From assembly GCA_030637505.1 (NCBI GenBank), contig DAOWGJ010000242.1, positions 1 through 5,407 of the forward strand: 5,407 nucleotides of DNA, in the 5' to 3' direction. This DNA comes from Holophagae bacterium (lineage in GTDB: Bacteria; Acidobacteriota; Thermoanaerobaculia; Thermoanaerobaculales; Sulfomarinibacteraceae). The notes under the pieces are model-generated. The model saw only the letters and a list, made by a program, of their open reading frames with translations. It did not search any database and had not been told where the DNA came from. Positions within the stretch are counted from its first letter, which is position 1. Each line of letters begins with the position of its first letter. Positions 1 through 5,407 of this stretch are shown in pieces. The position numbers and the translations under genes were made by a program.

Positions 1-1
1 A

Positions 2-2497
2 GCGGGCACCGGCGGCGGTACATCGGCGGAGGGGTTCGGCGGGTTGTCGAGCGACAACCGGTGCCTGTTTGACGGGATGCGCACGACCGATCCGGTGACA
101 CAGACCTTCGGCACCAACTTCAATTATGACGCCATCCAGGAGATCTCCATCCAGACCGGTGGCTACGAGGCCGAGTTCGGACAGGCGACCGGCGGCGTCA
201 TCAACCTGGTGACCAAGAGCGGCGGCAACGACTTCTCAGGTTCGCTGGACATTCGCTACCGCGACCAGAGTTTCAGCGAGAACGGCGACCACTTCAACAA
301 GGACGACCAGGCCAATTCGTTCGAGGACTACTCGATGACGCTGGGTGGCCCGATCCTCAGGGACAAGCTGTGGTTCTTCGTCTCCTTCGAGCAGGTGACC
401 ACCGAGTCTCAGAACGAAGGTGTCCCGGCCCCGCGTATTTACGACGGGCAGAACTACATGGCCAAGGTCAGCTGGCAGATCGCCGACAGCCATCGTGCGA
501 TCTTCCGCTACTCGGGCGACCCGGCGGATATCTCCGGCGCCAACGCCTCACAATTCGTCGAGCCCGAGGCTTACTACACCCAGAACCAGGGAGGTTCCAT
601 TTGGGGTTTCGAGTTGAACTCGGTCTTGAGCGAGAGCCTGTTGCTCAACATCAGGGGCGGCATCAATCGCAGTGACCTCGACGGCGGCCCGACCGTCGGG
701 ACCCAGGACCAGTCGTCGCACTACAACAGTGTCACGGGAATCCTCAGCAACAACTACTGGGACACCTTCACCGGTGCCCGCGACCGAGACGAGTTCGGCG
801 CCCATCTCAGCTGGTTCCTCGACGATTTTGCCGGCTCCCACGAGTTCAAGTTTGGTGCGGAGCTCTCGCAGCAGAGCTTCGCTGAGGGGGAATGGAACAA
901 CGGGGCCGGCAACATCTACGACGTCGGCGGGCCTGGCGAGGAATTCGACGATATCAACGGTGACGGCTACTACAACGAATACGTGAATGTCACTGAGGCG
1001 GAACTCGGTGCAATCCCCGGCTACAATGCCGACGGCAGCCTCAACGATGCCGCGCTGGCCGTTCGGCGTTTAAAAGAGACGACCGGTGACGTGACGACGT
1101 TCTTTGCCCAGGATACCTGGCGGCCGACGGCCAACCTGACCATCAAGCCCGGCGTTCGCTTCGACAATGTTGTGCTGGTAAACGCGGCCGGCGAGCAGGG
1201 CGCCGACATGGACCGCTGGCAGCCGCGATTCGGTGTGGCGTGGGACATTTCCGGGAATGCCAAGTACGTCGCCCGTGCCTCCTGGGGCCGGTACATGGAC
1301 CCAACGGCTCTGACCGTCATGAACTATGCCAACGGTTTGACCGAAATCACCCATGCGTACGACACGATGGAGTTCCTCTGCAACGCAGGTTTTCCCTGTG
1401 ACCGCGAATTCCTGGAGAGCCTTTTCCAAACCGAGTCCATCGACTGGATCAACGGTGAGGGCTATGAATACGTTCTCTTCGACTCCCACGGGGGGGCGGT
1501 CCAGAGCGACCCGTCGGAGACCATAGACCAGGCTGGTCTGGGTTTCCTGGAAGCGCCCTACGCCGACGAGATGATCCTGGCCTTCGAGATGCAGATCGCC
1601 CCGGAGACCTCCTTCGAGATCACCTATGTCGACAAGGAGTCCGAGAGTCTCATCGAGGACTCCTGCTCCAACAACGAGTGGGTGTGGGATTCCAGTGTCC
1701 CGGCGCCGGATCTTGACGACCCCTCGACCTGGACGACCAACGAGGGCTGCACGCAGTACATCATCGGCAACCACAACTATCTCTATCGTGAGTACAACGC
1801 CTTCATCGGGAAGTTCGAGACCCGCGGAGCGTGGTGGCACGGCCTGATGAGTTGGACCCACTCCGAGAGCAAGGGCAACAACGAGACCACACCAGCGTGG
1901 AGCTACTCTCGGCAGACGGTCGATTTCTTTCCGGTCAATTTCGTTAACATCGACGGCTACCTTGGCGACCATCGTGAGGATCGCTTGAAGGCCAGCGGCT
2001 ACGTGCTGCTGCCGGGTTCCTGGACCATCGGTCTCGACACCTACTGGTCGTCGGCTGGTCATATCACCTCCCATTCGAGTTGTCAGAACTACCTGGCCGC
2101 ATCGCCGGAGGCTTTGGACTTTTACGGTATCGGCACTGAGGCGCAGCAGTATTGCGCCATTCAGGGCCTTTATCCACTCTATGAGATCAATCACGAGCCG
2201 CGCGGCAACACCGAGACGAAGAGCGTTTGGAACGCCGACCTGTCGGTCACCAAGGCCTTCACCGTCGGTCCGACCGACATGTCTCTGATCTTCTCGGTCT
2301 ACAACCTCTTCAATCGCGAGCTGGACAGCACCTTCAACTCGACGGCCTTCCGCGTCACCAGCGAGGAAAGCGGTCTGGGCGAGCCGGTGTACGAGAACGG
2401 TCCAGACGAAGATCCGACCTACTACATTCCGATCGGCCAACCGCTGTCTTACCGGTACCCCCGGCGCTACGAACTGGGCTTCCGCGTCACTTTCTAG
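2..2497 (+). CDS. TonB-dependent receptor, Oar-like, 5' partial
   Basis: Outer-membrane active-transport barrel, energised by TonB-ExbB-ExbD; the substrate cannot be read from the sequence. The frame is open to the left edge (831 residues visible), so the TTG at 44 is not taken as the start; the signal peptide, any carboxypeptidase-like domain and most of the plug are missing. Residues 1-80 are the end of the plug: a Gly-rich stretch, then DGMRTTDP (24-31), NYDAIQEI (41-48), GGYEAEFGQATGGVINLVTKSGGN (53-76, split here only for reference). The rest is the barrel, ending in ELGFRVTF with the terminal Phe used for BAM recognition. VNIDGYLGDHREDR and the late YNLFNRE are typical of the large Oar-like receptors of Acidobacteriota. 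Probable loops hold three Cys pairs (460/466, 555/583, 694/718) and an EF-hand-like DINGDG (317-322). A terminator follows directly. The family call is firm; the substrate is unknown. Confidence 0.95.
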   Translation, partial: AGTGGGTSAEGFGGLSSDNRCLFDGMRTTDPVTQTFGTNFNYDAIQEISIQTGGYEAEFGQATGGVINLVTKSGGNDFSGSLDIRYRDQSFSENGDHFNKDDQANSFEDYSMTLGGPILRDKLWFFVSFEQVTTESQNEGVPAPRIYDGQNYMAKVSWQIADSHRAIFRYSGDPADISGANASQFVEPEAYYTQNQGGSIWGFELNSVLSESLLLNIRGGINRSDLDGGPTVGTQDQSSHYNSVTGILSNNYWDTFTGARDRDEFGAHLSWFLDDFAGSHEFKFGAELSQQSFAEGEWNNGAGNIYDVGGPGEEFDDINGDGYYNEYVNVTEAELGAIPGYNADGSLNDAALAVRRLKETTGDVTTFFAQDTWRPTANLTIKPGVRFDNVVLVNAAGEQGADMDRWQPRFGVAWDISGNAKYVARASWGRYMDPTALTVMNYANGLTEITHAYDTMEFLCNAGFPCDREFLESLFQTESIDWINGEGYEYVLFDSHGGAVQSDPSETIDQAGLGFLEAPYADEMILAFEMQIAPETSFEITYVDKESESLIEDSCSNNEWVWDSSVPAPDLDDPSTWTTNEGCTQYIIGNHNYLYREYNAFIGKFETRGAWWHGLMSWTHSESKGNNETTPAWSYSRQTVDFFPVNFVNIDGYLGDHREDRLKASGYVLLPGSWTIGLDTYWSSAGHITSHSSCQNYLAASPEALDFYGIGTEAQQYCAIQGLYPLYEINHEPRGNTETKSVWNADLSVTKAFTVGPTDMSLIFSVYNLFNRELDSTFNSTAFRVTSEESGLGEPVYENGPDEDPTYYIPIGQPLSYRYPRRYELGFRVTF
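950..985 (+). other. EF-hand-like Asp/Asn loop within the receptor
   Basis: Codons 317-328 of the visible receptor read DINGDGYYNEYV. Asp, Asn and Asp at loop positions 1, 3 and 5 with Gly at 6 match the start of an EF-hand or dockerin calcium loop. Position 12 is Val rather than Glu or Asp, although Glu sits at position 10, so the match is imperfect. It lies in a long acidic segment between predicted strands, probably extracellular. Calcium binding is inference only. Confidence 0.35.
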
Positions 2498-2510
2498 CGA
2501 AAGACGTTTT

Positions 2511-2520
2511 TTTGATCAAA
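2511..2520. repeat. 10-bp perfect palindrome TTTGATCAAA
   Basis: TTTGATCAAA reads the same on both strands and lies 14 bp after the receptor stop codon. It is preceded by more T residues (a run of seven T at 2507-2513) and its last three bases border the terminator stem. It could be an operator half, part of the terminator's A-rich upstream arm, or chance. No second copy is seen nearby, so no role is claimed. Confidence 0.3.
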
Positions 2521-2549
2521 CCCGCGCTTCGGCGCGGGTATTTTTTTTT
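2518..2549 (+). terminator. Rho-independent terminator of the receptor gene
   Basis: A perfect 7-bp stem CCCGCGC/GCGCGGG (2521-2527 with 2532-2538) closes a UUCG loop as C(UUCG)G, an exceptionally stable tetraloop. A2520-T2539 can add an eighth pair. TA and then nine T residues (2541-2549) follow. It sits 20 bp past the receptor stop and faces the + strand. On the other strand the hairpin is not followed by an uninterrupted T run, so it looks unidirectional. It should separate most receptor transcription from the downstream gene. Confidence 0.93.
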
Positions 2550-2557
2550 GGCGGCAC

Positions 2558-2566
2558 TGCTACGAT
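2558..2566 (+). promoter_or_regulatory. Possible extended -10 promoter element
   Basis: TGCTACGAT fits an extended -10 (TGn followed by TACGAT, two mismatches to TATAAT). Transcription would begin about 2573, almost at the ribosome-binding site. The region where a -35 would fall is the terminator's T tract and has no good TTGACA match. Only 35 bp separate the T tract from the next start codon, so a promoter must lie here or overlap the terminator unless the downstream gene relies on read-through. The support is weak. Confidence 0.22.
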
Positions 2567-2573
2567 GCCCGTC

Positions 2574-2579
2574 GAGGGG
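2574..2579 (+). promoter_or_regulatory. Ribosome-binding site that fixes the start at 2585
   Basis: GAGGGG is a good Shine-Dalgarno match five bases before ATG 2585. An in-frame GTG at 2579 would overlap this site, and a TTG at 2582 would leave too little spacing, so ATG 2585 is the better start. Confidence 0.7.
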
Positions 2580-2584
2580 TGTTG

Positions 2585-4624
2585 ATGAAACCTGAGTCCA
2601 ACCCGGCCTGCGACAACAACATAGGGAGCATCGGGCGGGCCAGGGTCGTATGTCGCCGCGTATTGGCCTGCTTCGCAGCCGCCCTTTTGGGCGTACTGGG
2701 CGCCTGTCACGAAGCATCGGAAACGGGTCGAGAGGGCGCAACCCGAGAGCCCGTTTCCGAGGCGGTCCCCCCCCCGAAAACCGAGATGTGGCCTGCAGGC
2801 AGTAACGTCCTGCTTTTGACCCTCGACACCACACGGTTCGATGCCCTGGGCTGCTACAACGGTGACCCGGCAACCACTCCAAACCTAGATGCTGTGGCGG
2901 CGAAGAGCCATCTTTTCGAACGGTGTTCCACCTCGATTCCTCAGACCCTGCCGGCCCACGTCAGCCTGTTTTCGGGCCTGCAACCCGGCAAGCACGGTGT
3001 GCGCAAGAACTTTACCGCCGCCGTCAGCAGCCGGCTGCCGCTGCTCGCTGAGGCCTTTCGTCAAGCGGGTTTCAAGACCGGCGCCTTCGTCAGCGCCTTC
3101 GTGCTCGATCAACGCTTCGGCCTGTCCCGGGGCTTCGATTTTTACGACCCCTCAACCTTTAACGTCAAGGGCGACGTCAAAGACGAACGCCTCGCTGCCG
3201 ACACCGTGGATGCCGCCATCGGGTGGATCAAGAACCAGCCGGAGCCGTGGTTCGTGTGGGTGCACCTGTTCGACCCCCATACACCCTACGCGCCTCCCGA
3301 GCCCTTCGCCGGAAGATTTCCGGACAATCCTTACCTGGGTGAGGTCGCATCCATGGACGCGGAGATCGGCCGTCTCCTCGGGGCCTTGGCCGATTCCGAC
3401 ATGATGGATCGAACAGGAATTGTCATCTGCGGTGACCATGGTGAAGGTCTTGGTGACCACGGCGAGCCGACCCACGGCATCCTGCTCTACGAGTCCACCA
3501 CCCGGGTGCCTCTCCTGGTACACACGCCGGGCCAGACCGAGGGCCGGCGTCACCAACGACCGGTCGCTCTCGTCGATCTTGCGCCGACCCTGCTCGACGT
3601 CCTCACGCAGACCGGGACCTTTGATGGTGAGAGCCTGCTGCCGATGCTTGGCGGACGCGCCGCGGAAACGGCGTCGAGGGTGCTGTTTCTGGAAAGCCTT
3701 GAGGGTTTTTACCGCAGCGGCTGGTCGCCGATCTACGCTCTTGTGCAGGGGCCCTGGAAGTACATTTCGTCGCCCCGCCCCGAACTCTACGATGTGGTTG
3801 CCGACCCGGCCGAGCTGGAGAATCTGCACGACCGCTTTCCCGACGTGGCGGATCGGCTTCAGACGGAGTTGGGGTTGCTCATTCCAGATGAAGACGTCGC
3901 CCTCGGGACGGCGGAAGGTCTGTCGAACGAGGAGCATGCGGCGCTGACGGCACTGGGTTACGTGGCTGGAACCCCAGGCCGCGGCGCCGGCAGTCGAAAA
4001 AATCCAGCTGACCTGATTCATCTCGTCGCGATCCACCAAAGGGCCCTCGAGGCCTACAACACAGGCCGGTTGGATGAGGCTGCCGAGCTGTTCCGACGGG
4101 AACTCAAGGAAGATTCTGAGAGCCCCCTGCTGCACTGGTACCTGGGTTCTTGCCTGATCTCCGGGCGGCCGGGGGAGGCATCGTCTCTTTTCCGCCAGGC
4201 CATTGAGTTGCAGCCGAGCTTCGAAGAGCCCTATGTCGCCTTGTGTAAGCTCCTGCACGACCGGCGCCGGATTGAAGGCGTTGTGGCCGTGGCGCGAGAG
4301 GGAGTCGAGAAGACTCCGGATACCTTCGGCCGCCTTCACTACTTCAGGGCTCTCGGCACGCTCCGGACCGAGGGTTATGAAAGGCAGGTGCTCATCGACC
4401 TCGATGTCGCCGTCGAACGTGGCCGGGCGCCGGTCAACGCCTACCGCTTGAGGGCGGGGCTGCTTCTGCGCCAGCTCAGCGAGATCGACGCAGCTCTCGA
4501 CGACCTCGAACGTTGCGTCGGCCTGCTCAACCCCGAGGAGCAGGCGTTACTGTACTCCGATGCGATGTTCGCTTCGCTGCACGGCGACCCGCGCTTCGAG
4601 GAACTCTTTGCCACCCAGCGTTGA
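2585..4624 (+). CDS. Sulfatase-fold lipoprotein with C-terminal TPRs
   Basis: Predicted exported, lipid-anchored hydrolase or transferase of the alkaline phosphatase superfamily (679 aa); the substrate is unknown. A basic N-terminus and hydrophobic stretch (26-40) end in lipobox LGAC with Cys41; +2 is His, so there is no Asp inner-membrane retention signal. A Pro-rich linker (about 42-70) leads to the catalytic domain, about 73-435. Seen motifs: LDTTR with probable metal ligand Asp81, GCYNGDPATTPNLD (89-102), TLPAH (121-125), FDPHTPY (229-235), GDHGEGLGDHGE (283-294) with Asp284/His285, His297, and the late LYDVVADPAE. TLPAH aligns with the C/S-x-P-S-R site of classical sulfatases, which puts Thr121 at the nucleophile position; no formylglycine site is seen, so sulfate-ester cleavage should not be assumed. 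About five TPR-like repeats (480-651) probably bind a partner. Co-oriented with the receptor, but a terminator intervenes. A C9 tract lies in the linker. The fold is sure, the reaction is not. Confidence 0.93.
   Translation: MKPESNPACDNNIGSIGRARVVCRRVLACFAAALLGVLGACHEASETGREGATREPVSEAVPPPKTEMWPAGSNVLLLTLDTTRFDALGCYNGDPATTPNLDAVAAKSHLFERCSTSIPQTLPAHVSLFSGLQPGKHGVRKNFTAAVSSRLPLLAEAFRQAGFKTGAFVSAFVLDQRFGLSRGFDFYDPSTFNVKGDVKDERLAADTVDAAIGWIKNQPEPWFVWVHLFDPHTPYAPPEPFAGRFPDNPYLGEVASMDAEIGRLLGALADSDMMDRTGIVICGDHGEGLGDHGEPTHGILLYESTTRVPLLVHTPGQTEGRRHQRPVALVDLAPTLLDVLTQTGTFDGESLLPMLGGRAAETASRVLFLESLEGFYRSGWSPIYALVQGPWKYISSPRPELYDVVADPAELENLHDRFPDVADRLQTELGLLIPDEDVALGTAEGLSNEEHAALTALGYVAGTPGRGAGSRKNPADLIHLVAIHQRALEAYNTGRLDEAAELFRRELKEDSESPLLHWYLGSCLISGRPGEASSLFRQAIELQPSFEEPYVALCKLLHDRRRIEGVVAVAREGVEKTPDTFGRLHYFRALGTLRTEGYERQVLIDLDVAVERGRAPVNAYRLRAGLLLRQLSEIDAALDDLERCVGLLNPEEQALLYSDAMFASLHGDPRFEELFATQR
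2767..2775 (+). repeat. Nine-C homopolymer tract in the lipoprotein linker
   Basis: An uninterrupted run of nine C encodes the end of Val61 and Pro62-Pro64 of the lipoprotein, between the lipid anchor and the catalytic domain. Gain of one C would bring in TAA at 2803-2805; loss of one C would bring in TGA at 2817-2819. Either slip therefore ends translation before the active site. Tracts like this mediate slipped-strand phase variation in some bacteria; whether this one varies cannot be told from a single sequence. Confidence 0.6.
4022..4537 (+). other. Region coding for about five TPR-like repeats
   Basis: Residues 480-651 of the lipoprotein parse into 34-residue helical pairs at roughly 480-513, 513-546, 547-580, 582-615 and 618-651. 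The first, second and fifth are clearest (DEAAELF, GEASSLFRQAIELQP, DAALDDLERCVGLLNP); the third and fourth are degenerate. TPRs normally bind proteins or peptides, so this half probably scaffolds or positions the enzyme. The exact borders are by eye. Confidence 0.75.
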
Positions 4625-4670
4625 ATGGGTACCGTCGTTTCAACCTGAGAGCGCCCCTTTCCAAGGCAAG

Positions 4671-4693
4671 CCTCACGGCGCCGGGGCGTGAGG
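4671..4693. repeat. Inverted repeat spanning the end of the convergent gene
   Basis: CCTCACG (4671-4677) and CGTGAGG (4687-4693) form a perfect 7-bp stem with a 9-base GC-rich loop. It covers the stop codon and last codons of the minus-strand nucleotidase gene. No T run follows on either strand, so it does not look like a typical intrinsic terminator. It may block transcripts or RNA decay weakly, or be chance in GC-rich DNA. Confidence 0.3.
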
Positions 4694-5407
4694 GGGAGAC
4701 GGGTCGTGCGGCATGGAGCCTCGGCTGGAGCGCAGGAAGGCATAGGGACTGGCCAGCATGAAGTTGGACACCCTCGAGGTGTAGACGTCGGCGGAACGCT
4801 CGAGTTGGTGTGCCAGGTGGCTCTTGTCGTTGCCCGCTCGAAGCAGGAGGCCCCAGCGATCGTTGTTCAAGGAGGAGGCCGTCCTGGCATAGGGGCCGAT
4901 CCCCGCATCCAACTCAAGGAGATGGGCCCTGAGAGATGTGACGCGCTTTTCCAGTTCCTCGACGGGCTGATCGGGAGCCCCTGCCCGGTCGAAGCGTTTT
5001 CTCTGGAGGTCCAGGCGTGCCCGAGACAGCAGGTTCTCGAAGCGGACCTTCTCGGCCATCATCGTCGTCAGCCGATCCTGGTCGGCGCCGAACTTTTGGA
5101 TGTGGGAAATCTCGGCCTCCAGTTCTCGGAGAATCAGGGCCGTCCGCCACCTCAGTTCGACCTTGGATACCCGGACGTCGGCGAAGACGTGGTCACCGAC
5201 GTAGAGGATTTCCGCGCCGCTCAAGCCCAGATAGTTTTCGACCTTCATGGCGTCGCCGCCGACGTACAGACCGGGTCCGGGGATGGGGCCGGCGACGGGC
5301 TTGAGAAGACCCTGGCTTTCGTCGACGATAGAGAATAGCGGCAGGGGATGGGCAAAGAAAACCGGCTTGCGTGCCTGAAGGATGATCAGCTCGAAGAGGT
5401 CGCGCCA
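4673..5407 (-). CDS. HAD-family 5'-nucleotidase, cN-II type, 5' partial
   Basis: C-terminal 244 residues of a cytosolic HAD-superfamily 5'-nucleotidase related to purine nucleotidase cN-II, which hydrolyses nucleoside monophosphates such as IMP and GMP. The frame stays open to the right edge, so the ATG at 5248 is internal. Counting from the edge, ARKPVFF (12-18) is HAD motif III with catalytic Lys14, GLYVGGDA (46-53) follows, and ILYVGDHVFADV (67-78) is motif IV with Asp72 and Asp77, the likely Mg ligands; SKVELRWRTALILREL (81-96) continues the family pattern. A charged, probably helical stretch (about 97-165) precedes the conserved tail: LLLRAGNDKS, ADVYTSRVSNF and RGSMPHD. Motifs I and II, with the nucleophilic Asp, lie outside the window, so catalytic competence cannot be fully judged. 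No signal peptide can be assessed, but the family is cytoplasmic. It converges on the lipoprotein gene with a 48-bp gap. The family is sure; the nucleotide preference is inferred. Confidence 0.93.
   Translation of the reverse strand, partial: WRDLFELIILQARKPVFFAHPLPLFSIVDESQGLLKPVAGPIPGPGLYVGGDAMKVENYLGLSGAEILYVGDHVFADVRVSKVELRWRTALILRELEAEISHIQKFGADQDRLTTMMAEKVRFENLLSRARLDLQRKRFDRAGAPDQPVEELEKRVTSLRAHLLELDAGIGPYARTASSLNNDRWGLLLRAGNDKSHLAHQLERSADVYTSRVSNFMLASPYAFLRSSRGSMPHDPSPPHAPAP

Noticed and set aside
44..46. TTG as start codon of the receptor
   Set aside because: The frame is open upstream to the edge, and the upstream codons give the Gly-rich plug sequence expected before the DGMRTTDP phrase, so the gene is simply cut by the window.
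1070..2440. Long open frame on the minus strand (456 codons) inside the receptor gene
   Set aside because: It is fully antisense to a confidently identified receptor, its translation matches no family I recognise, and long antisense frames are expected in GC-rich coding DNA.
2608..2704. Twin-arginine signal in the lipoprotein N-terminus (Arg24-Arg25)
   Set aside because: The surrounding residues VCRRVLA lack the rest of the SRRxFLK pattern; an ordinary lipoprotein signal with lipobox LGAC explains the region.
3152..4339. Minus-strand open frame of 395 codons inside the lipoprotein gene
   Set aside because: It lies entirely opposite the sulfatase and TPR codons, with no recognisable motifs; it is a codon-bias shadow.
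2..4624. A polysaccharide utilisation or sulfated-glycan operon formed by receptor and sulfatase
   Set aside because: There is no SusD-like partner, no glycoside hydrolase, no formylglycine sulfatase motif, and a strong terminator separates the two genes.
5246..5248. ATG as start codon of the nucleotidase
   Set aside because: Upstream codons in the same frame encode the conserved ARKPVFF motif III and YVGGD, so this Met is internal.
4688..5338. Plus-strand open frame of 216 codons opposite the nucleotidase
   Set aside because: The minus-strand frame carries clear HAD motifs III and IV and the conserved family tail; the plus frame has no recognisable domain.

Overview
The window holds three protein-coding genes, two of them cut by the window edges. 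It reads as a GC-rich (roughly 60% GC, by eye) Gram-negative chromosome. An outer-membrane TonB-dependent receptor and a lipoprotein signal peptide argue for a diderm cell. The receptor (Oar-like barrel with phrases such as TTDPVTQTFGTNF and FVNIDGYLGDHREDR), the sulfatase-fold/TPR fusion and the cN-II-type HAD nucleotidase together resemble Acidobacteriota, especially Thermoanaerobaculia-like lineages. That placement is inference from protein style, because no rRNA or other marker is present.

Layout. Positions 2-2497 (+) carry the plug end and whole beta-barrel of a TonB-dependent receptor whose 5' part lies before the window. A strong intrinsic terminator with a C(UUCG)G hairpin follows at 2518-2549. 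Positions 2585-4624 (+) encode a complete 679-residue predicted lipoprotein: an alkaline-phosphatase-superfamily (sulfatase-like) domain followed by about five TPR-like repeats. Its active site has Thr where classical sulfatases have the Cys or Ser that becomes formylglycine. A nine-C run lies in the linker after its lipid anchor. After a 48-bp gap, positions 4673-5407 (-) carry the C-terminal 244 residues of a HAD-superfamily 5'-nucleotidase of the cytosolic purine nucleotidase (cN-II) type, whose start lies beyond the right edge.

Working together. The receptor and the sulfatase-like lipoprotein are co-oriented, and both would act at the cell envelope. Uptake of a substrate processed by the enzyme is possible, but the terminator between them argues against a tight operon. 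The nucleotidase is convergent, predicted cytoplasmic, and probably unrelated. No RNA gene, mobile element, CRISPR array or defence system is visible, and I found no clear undescribed system. The points most worth a second look are the non-formylglycine active site fused to TPRs and the poly-C tract that could switch that gene off.
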